19,555 bases of DNA, taken from the NCBI GenBank assembly GCA_951394045.1, contig CATOAN010000020.1:1-19555 (forward strand). Reading direction: 5' to 3'. This document shows positions 8,868 to 16,200 of the stretch, one piece after another (within the stretch, counting starts at the first letter, position 1; the number at the start of each line of letters is the position of its first letter). Source of the stretch: Nitzschia sp. DOCU1. Its lineage: Eukaryota; Bacillariophyta; Bacillariophyceae; Bacillariales; Bacillariaceae. The notes under the pieces were generated by a model that had not been told where the DNA came from, made no database searches, and was given only the letters and a program-made list of their open reading frames with translations. Made by a program: the position numbers and the translations under genes.

Positions 8868-9755
8868 TTCAAGCCCAATGCGCAGCTAAAACCAATGAAA
8901 ATGCATGGGCGATGGGTCAATACGGTGGCTATTGATGATGTTGATCATATTGTTTTGCGCTTCGACAAAATGCACTCCCCATCATTCGAAGGCATCTTCA
9001 AACTTTATCCGAGATCGAAAACGATGAAGGTCCAATATCCTTGCAGTACTGACCCAAGCAACAAGAAAAGAGAGAGCCTGGCAATCGATCTGGTTCACTT
9101 TCCAGCCGTGATAAATTACGCTACTACGGTCCACAAACTACAAGGCAAATCTGTCGACAATCTGGTCGTGGTGGATTGGTGTCGGATGCGAAACTGGGCC
9201 TATGTCGTCCTTTCCAGAGTTCGTACACTAAGTGGCATTTTCCTCTCCTCTGCCTTGCCCGACGATATCTCTTTTCAGCCTGACGAAGAATATTTGAATA
9301 TGATGACAAGACTACGACAGTCAATCTTGGCCGACGAAGATGACAACCAAGAAGACGACGATTCAGACGACGAAGATTTAGAAACGGTAGATGTATAGTA
9401 AATAGGAAGCGCACATACTGCGCAGCCAAAATGCGCCTCACTACTGCGCACTCTATTTTTGTACCATCAAAATCACAAGCACCTTTTTGTTCTCTCCACA
9501 ATCCTGTCCGAGCGACGTCTTTGACGCAGCTCACGACAACCAAAGTCATACTTTATTTAACCCAAAGTAGATTACGACAGCAAAAGTCATCCATTTCTGT
9601 AACTAATGCGAGGATGCCGGCGAGGATGCCTTGCCTCCAAAAAGTGAAATTCGATAAATGAAAATCCACTGATATTTTTTCTTCTATAAGTGAGGGCTTA
9701 GTAAAAACGAAAACGCGACCTAAAAAATGGAAGGTTGAATCCCCCCCCCCACACC
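8868..9755 (+). repeat. Tandem direct repeat, copy 2 (888 bases)
   Basis: This is the second copy of the unit at 7969-8857, in the same orientation, ending in ten cytosines and ACACC before running into a second cytosine run. After it the sequence becomes unique. Neither copy is flanked by terminal inverted repeats that I could see. Confidence 0.95.
8895..9398 (+). pseudogene. PIF1-like helicase C-terminal fragment, copy 2
   Basis: This encodes the same 167 residues as copy 1, because the single coding substitution is silent (Val codon, 9171-9173). It has the same motifs V and VI, no Walker motifs and the same acidic tail. The two open frames have been preserved without a stop or frameshift, but with so little divergence this says nothing about selection. 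Confidence 0.8.
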
Positions 9756-9762
9756 CCCCCCA
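9741..9762. repeat. Cytosine-rich tract at the island's right end
   Basis: Ten cytosines, ACA and eight cytosines end the tandem array. The complementary strand can in principle form a G-quadruplex. Copy 1 has a run of 11 cytosines (8842-8852) but lacks the second run. Such tracts are also prone to polymerase slippage and sequencing error, so the exact lengths are uncertain. Confidence 0.8.
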
Positions 9763-9767
9763 GGTAT

Positions 9768-10327
9768 AGCGAGTGGCCTCGGATAGACGTTTTGGCGTTG
9801 GACTCCTTGGACTGATGCAGAAAACTATCAATAGCTGCGTATGTACGCTAGATCACTACGTATAGAAATATGAATGAATGAATCAGTTTCCAATCAGCTT
9901 ACCGTACCAGGTACAGTACGTCACCAATGACATCCAATCCATGTTTGAAAGGGCGCCAACCACGTGTTCCCCTATGTAAGGAGTCCCGGCAGACCGTTCA
10001 GATAAGCCCCACTAGTACGTAGGGATGCATTCAGTCTTGAATATAACGGAAGCAAGCAATTTTCGTTAGTCCGCGAGCAAAAGTGGCTTCGTTTTGACTT
10101 GGTGGAAATCATCGCTGTTTTTTACGCTTCTCGTTCTTCATCGTTTTCCATGAAGGAAGAGTTGTTGGCATCAACATCAAATCTTCCATTTTTTGCTCTC
10201 AACTGTTTACAATCGTCATATCGTTCCACTCTAGCTGTTCTAGACTACAAGGGGGCGCTAAGATCAAAAGCTCAACTCTTTCATCGTTCGATCATCCGTT
10301 TCTCCCCCAAACAACGTACGTTCAAAA
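9768..10327. other. Unique non-coding region after the repeat array
   Basis: This stretch of about 560 bases separates the cytosine tract from the small two-exon gene. It contains a short palindrome (GTACCAGGTAC near 9905) and a GAAT triplet repeat near 9872. Open frames are short and unremarkable. It probably contains the promoter of the gene starting at 10328. Confidence 0.45.
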
Positions 10328-10832
10328 ATGCCCGTCCAATTTGCAGATGTCAACTGGCGAAAGGAAGAGATCAAAGCCGTTCAAGGCCACACCAAACGCC
10401 GTGAACAACGGGTAAGTGCAAGGGAAGGTGGAGTCCATCGTTGAAGTTAAGATTCTCCGTGCCCTGACAATCAGCTCTCGTCGACAGCTCCGACGCAAAG
10501 AATCGAAAAAGAGAATGAAAAAGGAAATTGAGGAGGTAAATGAGTTCTTTCAGTTTCTATGGGATCTGAACGAAACAGAATTACGAGTGGTGCTGAAGGA
10601 GAGTATCCATGCGATGGCCTTCTTCATGATTGTATACGGAAGTCATGATGATGAAGAGAACATGGATCGATTTGTAGGGGGGGAGATGGCAGCCGAGAAG
10701 CTTCCGCGGAGCGAGCTGCTCATGGCGATCGAGTGGAGGGATTCCTTTGCTTCTGACGGGCTTTTCAAGGAAAATTATCGGGGAGAAGTTGAGACAAGAC
10801 AAGATTCACAGGGTGACAGTCGACGACAATAA
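10328..10832 (+). CDS. Small uncharacterised two-exon protein (142 residues)
   Basis: I do not recognise this protein. The model joins 10328-10411 and 10488-10832. Exon 1 encodes 28 residues starting M-P-V-Q-F-A-D-V-N-W-R-K and ends in phase 0 at a good donor (CGG|GTAAGTG). Exon 2 continues in frame with L-R-R-K-E-S-K-K-R-M-K-K. Residues about 10-50 form a very basic, helical stretch (possible nucleic-acid binding or coiled coil). A more hydrophobic helix (about 50-78) follows, then an acidic turn and a polar C-terminus. The first 28 residues look more conserved in style than the tail. No signal peptide or membrane segment is evident. It converges on the isomerase gene, with 218 bases between the stops. 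Confidence 0.6.
10412..10487 (+). other. Intron of the small gene
   Basis: This 76-base GT-AG intron has donor GTAAGTG and acceptor CGTCGACAG, in phase 0. Read-through would hit a TGA inside the intron (about 10442), so splicing is needed for the longer product. Confidence 0.7.
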
Positions 10833-11050
10833 CTTTCTACAGCGCCGGGATGCACCCGGACAACCCTGACTATGGAACGCCCATGCTATCGCGTGTCAGG
10901 GTTAGTTGGAACAATCAACTGTCCACTCTTTACAATACGTTTATGGCTACCTACAGTAGTATTCCAATTGGTGACGTTTACTAAATGATAGAATGTTTGC
11001 ACTGTATAGATTTCAACAGGAAGCTAGCTAGCATATTGGTTTCTACAGTG

Positions 11051-12952
11051 TCATAGACGTCCGCTTTTGCCTCCTAGATCGTGTTGGGTGGGCGGTGGCA
11101 TCCTCGCGTGATCCGTGTGAGTCTTTCGCGTCACACGCGTGAGCGAGTTGACAGGTGTTGGATCGTCGCAACTACGGTCCTCTCGACTGTTGTTCACGTA
11201 GTAGTTCAAAATCCGCGAAGAGGCCGGGTTGGATGCCTTAATGACGTGCTCATCTGATTGACGTGCTTGCAACAAGTGATCTTTAACATCCATCGCCAGT
11301 TTCTTTCCAAGCTCAACACCCCACTGATCAAACGAGTTAATATCCCAGATAAAACCCTGAACTGCGGTTCGGTGCTCGTAAATGGCCAGGAGCTGGCCAG
11401 TAGCATACGCCGTAAGTTTCGGGAGCAGAAGAGACATGCTCGGACGATTACCCTTAAATGTGCGATGAGGAATGAGGTCCTCCTCGACGCCTTCGGCACG
11501 GACTTCTTCCGCAGTTTTACCATTGGCTAGGGCATCCGGTTGAGCAAAGAAGTTGGCCATGAGTTCGTCGTGGGCGCTCAGCTTTTCCCCGTCCAAGCAG
11601 AGGTCGTGTTGCGATTGGCAAAATCCAATGAAATCGCACGGTACCGTTTGGCCCATGTGCAACAATTGGAAGAAAGAATGTTGCCCATTAGTGCCTGGCT
11701 CACCAAAATCGATTTCGCCTACAGGATAGTCGACTTCAACATTGTACTTCGTCATGACTTTTCCGTTGGATTCCATGTCTAACTGTTGAATGTGGGATGG
11801 TAATCGAAGAAGGGCTTCAGCATAGGGAAGAGTAGTTCGGGTCTTGTATCCGAGGAAGGAGTGGTTCCATACGCCAAGCAAGCCCATGAGCACCGGAATG
11901 TTCTTGTCAAGTGGTGCAGTCATGAAATGCCTATCAATCGATTGAGCACCCTGTAACAGACGCGAAAATTGGAGCAAAGATGTGAGGTGGCACGGAAAGC
12001 GAAGAAACAAGGTGGTCTTGGTAGATCTTACCTTCAGAAACTTCTCAAACAAGTCGAATCCGTATAAGAGACTAATGGGAACCGCACCGGCAGCACTGCA
12101 GACGCTGTAGCGTCCTCCGACCCAATCCCAGAACCGGAAGAAATAGTTTTCAGTGTCAATGCCAAATTCTTGGACCTTGTCTGTAGCCGATACAGAGGCG
12201 CATGCAACCATATGTTTGCGGACCACTTCCTTATCATTGCCCATGAAATCCCACAGCCATTGACGCATGGTTCGGGCATTCAGCATTGTCTCGGCGGTAG
12301 TGAAAGTCTTGGAAACGATCACAATTAAGGTTTCTTCTGGGTCCAGGTCGGCGCAGGTGCGCTCGACGTCCACAGGATCAACATTGGCCAAAAACCGGAG
12401 ACTGTAACCCAAGGCAGAATTGATGCCTTCGGGTTCTGTCTTGAGCACTTCATGCAAGAATTCGGGACCCAGGTAGGAACCTCCAATACCGACGGAGATA
12501 ATGTTTCGCAGCCTCTTTCCTGTGTAGCCACGCAGTTTTCCGCTTCGCACACCCTCGGTAAATTCCTTTATCTGATCTAACACCTGATGAACCTCCTCGA
12601 TGACATTCTGTCCATCGACATATAACTCTTCCGTGCGATCAGCTCTCAGAGCGGGACCCAGCCAAAGTCCTGGCCGCCCCCGCCATGAACGGCTCAAGAA
12701 ACAGAAATATCTTGAGGGCTGCCTAGAGCAGCGGCGGTCGTTCACTCCATTTGTGTCCTCCACTGATGGACTGCTGGGCCAAGAAGCAAAGAACCTCATC
12801 AAGCAACTTGTCCTCAAACTCGTGGCGAAATGGCAACAGCCATACTCCGTGGTACGAGGCTTGATGAATTCACGCTTTAGCATTGCGATAGTGCGTGCAA
12901 CACACTTGAGCATACTACGCGGCTCACTCATTGCCCCCCACAAGATCAGCAA
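11051..12952 (-). CDS. GPI: Glucose-6-phosphate isomerase, N-terminally truncated (chimeric 5' end)
   Basis: Glucose-6-phosphate isomerase interconverts glucose 6-phosphate and fructose 6-phosphate. Recognisable homology starts at A-L-R-A-D (about position 12652, residue 101 of the open frame) and runs to the C-terminus. It includes S-V-G-I-G-G-S-Y-L-G-P (153-163), the signature D-W-V-G-G-R-Y-S (276-283), M-E-S-N-G-K (393-398), the catalytic-His block G-T-N-G-Q-H-S-F (420-427) and D-Q-W-G-V-E-L-G-K (542-550), so the catalytic residues are present. The match is to the eukaryotic cytosolic type, with about 45 extra C-terminal residues. An 81-base intron (11951-12031) lies inside and is open in frame. 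Residues 1-100 do not resemble the family. That stretch is the antisense of a reverse-transcriptase-like frame, and I find no isomerase N-terminus in any frame upstream. The gene is probably broken, or starts from a replaced 5' end, so the start is uncertain. Confidence 0.85.
   Translation of the reverse strand: MLILWGAMSEPRSMLKCVARTIAMLKREFIKPRTTEYGCCHFATSLRTSCLMRFFASWPSSPSVEDTNGVNDRRCSRQPSRYFCFLSRSWRGRPGLWLGPALRADRTEELYVDGQNVIEEVHQVLDQIKEFTEGVRSGKLRGYTGKRLRNIISVGIGGSYLGPEFLHEVLKTEPEGINSALGYSLRFLANVDPVDVERTCADLDPEETLIVIVSKTFTTAETMLNARTMRQWLWDFMGNDKEVVRKHMVACASVSATDKVQEFGIDTENYFFRFWDWVGGRYSVCSAAGAVPISLLYGFDLFEKFLKVRSTKTTLFLRFPCHLTSLLQFSRLLQGAQSIDRHFMTAPLDKNIPVLMGLLGVWNHSFLGYKTRTTLPYAEALLRLPSHIQQLDMESNGKVMTKYNVEVDYPVGEIDFGEPGTNGQHSFFQLLHMGQTVPCDFIGFCQSQHDLCLDGEKLSAHDELMANFFAQPDALANGKTAEEVRAEGVEEDLIPHRTFKGNRPSMSLLLPKLTAYATGQLLAIYEHRTAVQGFIWDINSFDQWGVELGKKLAMDVKDHLLQARQSDEHVIKASNPASSRILNYYVNNSREDRSCDDPTPVNSLTRVTRKTHTDHARMPPPTQHDLGGKSGRL
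11951..12031 (-). other. 81-base intron in GPI, open in frame
   Basis: On the minus strand the donor is AAG|GTAAGATC and the acceptor CTGTTACAG|GG. The 27 codons it would add interrupt the conserved helix between L-F-E-K-F-L-K and G-A-Q-S-I-D-R-H-F, where the family has no insertion. That supports removal by splicing even though the segment contains no stop. Confidence 0.85.
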
Positions 12953-13007
12953 GCGAGTCCAATGGACCGATGGCGCTGGTCTCGGCCTCTACGAGGCCGG
13001 CCTCTAG
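12690..13007 (+). mobile_element. Reverse-transcriptase polyprotein tail fragment (retroelement remnant)
   Basis: A plus-strand frame ending in TAG at 13007 encodes a chain with landmarks I know from the C-terminal tail that follows the reverse-transcriptase domain in many algal repeat proteins. These are K-Y-L-E-G-C-L-E-Q-R-R-S-F-T-P-F-V, then D-G-L-L-G-Q-E-A-K, a K-W-x-x-P-Y-S-V-V segment, S-I-A-I-V-R-A-T-H, R-G-S, and W-x-D-G-A-G-L before the stop. The polymerase domain itself is absent, so it is a 5'-truncated remnant. The element class (non-LTR or other) cannot be settled from this piece. It lies antisense to, and directly abuts, the truncated isomerase. The next 260 bases (13008-13267) are C- and CA-rich and could be its 3' untranslated region; I see no poly(A) tail or target-site duplication. 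Confidence 0.55.
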
Positions 13008-13267
13008 GGCAACCTCCCAACAGCACGCATTGGCACCGGCACCTGCTTGGCCTCCCAAACAATCCACCCTCGACACGACAGAACCCCCATCCCACAACCA
13101 CCACCTCACATCCTTTTCTCTGGCACCACCCCTCCCACCACCAACCGCCACACGCACACAATACCCAAAGCGATCGTCCTAGTCTACTACCCGACCATAA
13201 ATTAAACATCGTTCTATCGTATGTCATTATGATAGTTTTGTATAATGATACTAGCTAAGCTAGCTAC

Positions 13268-16200
13268 CTAGACGCAAAGCATTTCTGCACGTTCCACCCG
13301 TTCGAGCTCCTTCAGGGCTGCCATGACTCCCCTATGGTTGTCATCAAGTCCAGATGCCCGATAAATGTCGAGCGCATTTTTAATAGCTTCGGCGGCTTCA
13401 TCGAAATGGCATTTTCGAAGGTGCATCGTGCCGACTTGAACCTGGATATCCGCAACGGTGGGATGCATCACACCGACGGCCTCTCTAGCAATCGAGTGGG
13501 CTTCGAGGAAAAGCTTGTTGGCCTCGGCGAAGTCCCCTTTGGCAACCAGGCAGCTCGCTTTTGTGGCGGTGGCGGTGGCAACGTCTACATGATTCTCGCT
13601 CAAAGAATCCTTTCTGATAAGCAGCGCTGAATCACAAATATGAACGGCTTTTTTCAGTCTTCCCCGTTCCAGCTGGATCTTGGCAATTTCATGAAGTGTG
13701 GACGCTTGCAATGGATGGTCCATACCCAGGAATTCGAGACGCATGTTGTAGCAGTCTTCTAGCGTTCGGAGGGCAAGTTTGTGTTCGCCTTTCCTTGCCT
13801 GGGCACACCCGATACAATGAAGCGTCTCGGATACGTTCGGATGTCTTTCGCCATGAATACGCTTCTGGATCTCCAGTACAGCGTTATATTCACTGAGCGC
13901 GAAATCGATTTCTGATTCCCACGCTGCGAGGAGATTGCCAAGTTCCCGTCTTGTACGGAGAGTCGCGGGATGCTCGCCGCCGAGCAACTTCTTCTGGATT
14001 CGCAATGCTTCCTTCAAATTGGATTTTGCGTTATCGTAGTCATAGAGTGCGACACGAACCACGCCCATATGAAACAAAGTAGCTGCAACAGTCTCCTGCT
14101 CCTTGCCAACTTTGTCTCGCAGCGTCCGAAGAGCGTCTTCGAAAAGTTTGAGGGCCTTCATAAAATGGCCGAGCGAAAATTGAACACTCCCAGCAAGAAC
14201 TTTCGCCATGGCCAGCTGCACCACATCGCACCCAAGTTTCATTTGAATTCCAAGTGCCCGATCATAATAGTCGATGGCTTCAAGGTAGAGTCCAGCGCGG
14301 CAGCTCAACATACCCAAGCTGTTCAGAGTCTCCGCCACTTGCTCTAGATCATCCGAGTTTTCTTGGTCGTCGAGACATTGGAGCTTCTCTTCAAAGAAAG
14401 CTATGGCCATTCTATAGGAGCCACGTTCCTCGTGGGCACGCCCGATGACTTCGAGCATCCCGCCTTCAATGAACGTGGAGTAACCATCCCGATTTGTCTG
14501 AATTGTCTTGAGCGAGTTACGCTCCTTATAGTACACTGCCCCGATCTGGATAAGTGTTTGGGACACGAGCGGATTCTTGACTTCCTCTCCACAATACTTC
14601 TTAAGAATTCGAAGAGCTTCCTTGTGGTTATCCATCGCAATATCAAATTCCCCCTGACGAGCCAAAACGTTGCCCTTCCGATTCAAAGTATTAGCAACAT
14701 CCTCGTGGTAATAGCCAAAGGTGGCTTCTTGTAGTTTCTGCAACTCATCATAGCAGGCGAGTGCCGCATCATAGTGCTTTGTTCGCGAATGGATTTCGGC
14801 CATCAAAATGAGCGTCTTGCAAGCACCTGGGATATTCTCCGAAGAGTTTTGAATTTGTAGAGCTTGCTGGCAATTGCAAAGAGCCTCTCCTACTTCACCG
14901 TTCTTGCTGCGCAACACTGCCAACTCGAACAAAGTGATAGCTTCCGAGAGATGTCCTTCTGCATCGGCCGAACTTTGTTGTTCTAAATGCGCCTGCTTTT
15001 GTTCAATTTGGGAAGCAAGTGTCGTCGGCCTTGTGGCTTTCGCTACAGCGTCCAAAGTCCGACGTCTACCCAAAGAAGATTCAACCAACGACTTATTGTT
15101 CTTTCCTTTGCGGATGTCGGGGCCGTCAATACTTGATTCCTCGTTGATAGTCTTGCTAGCCACCGAAGATGTCTCTTTTTCCGATTCTTCATCCGAGTCG
15201 AAGTCCAGCGGCCGTGACTTTTTCTGCTCGTGAATGGACTTGGCCGAAAGGAAACCTTCCGCCGCCTCCACCGCTTGATGAACATACGATGTCGGAAACC
15301 AGCCTTCCAATCCTTCCGCTGTAACCCCCCACCACCACTGACCATCTTGATTGGTCTTTTGAGCCGTTGCCTGTTCTTCAATTTTGAACGTGATTTGAGA
15401 AACCTGCGATTCATCATCGTCGTTGTCCTCGTCAGCATTTTCATTTTTTCGCATGGCGATGTAGGGAACCGGCGCGTCGTCGAAGCTTTCACCTGATCTC
15501 TCATAGTCGTCCGTCGGGGGGAAGGCCTTGACTTCTCTCTCTTCATCCAAAGCATTCAAGCCTGAGAGCAGTCGATTTTTGCTTCGTTGTCGTAAGAAAG
15601 GAATGCCAAATGCTTTTGCAAAACGACCTCGATTGGGCGGTGGCGTCTTGGTCAAAATTTCTTCGTTTGGGGCTTGTCGTTCAAAAAACTTCGATCCGCT
15701 GTCGCTGAGTGGTGACTTGACTGAATTAGACTGTTGCGGGGTTTGAAGAGGCGATTTGTCATTTCGGAAACTCCGCGATCTGGCAGAGGTGGACCTAATG
15801 GTTGGCTCCTCTTCCAATTGAAGCGAACAACTGGTAGTGTCCACATATAGCATCGTTCGAGGTGGCTTTTCGGTCGTGTAGGATTCTACCACGGACGTTG
15901 AAGCATCGTTGAACTGCCGTGCCATCGACATGGGTAGTAGTAGGAGAGGATCTTCTGTATTCTGATCTGAGCTAGTTTCCACTTCTGTCCTTGTAACCGC
16001 GGGGACCTGAGAAAGTTGCAGGGTAGAGTCCGACACTGCATTATTGTCATGTTTAGAACATGTAGCGGACAAATCGTCAACAACTTCGGTGACGCTAGAT
16101 CCCGAAACTGGCGGCGAATGTGATTTCGGTGGAGCTTCGTCCGAGTCCTGTGGAGGCAAGTGCTGAGCTTGAGTTCGACGAGCTTGTTGCCCGCTCGTAG

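Noticed and set aside
5000..9770. Complete Helitron
   Set aside because: No Rep (HUH) motif, no helicase ATPase core, and no convincing 3' hairpin plus CTRR end were found. Only a helicase tail is present.
10099..10404. 101-codon plus-strand frame
   Set aside because: It overlaps exon 1 of the two-exon gene in another register, lacks an ATG start and has no domain. The spliced model has clean signals.
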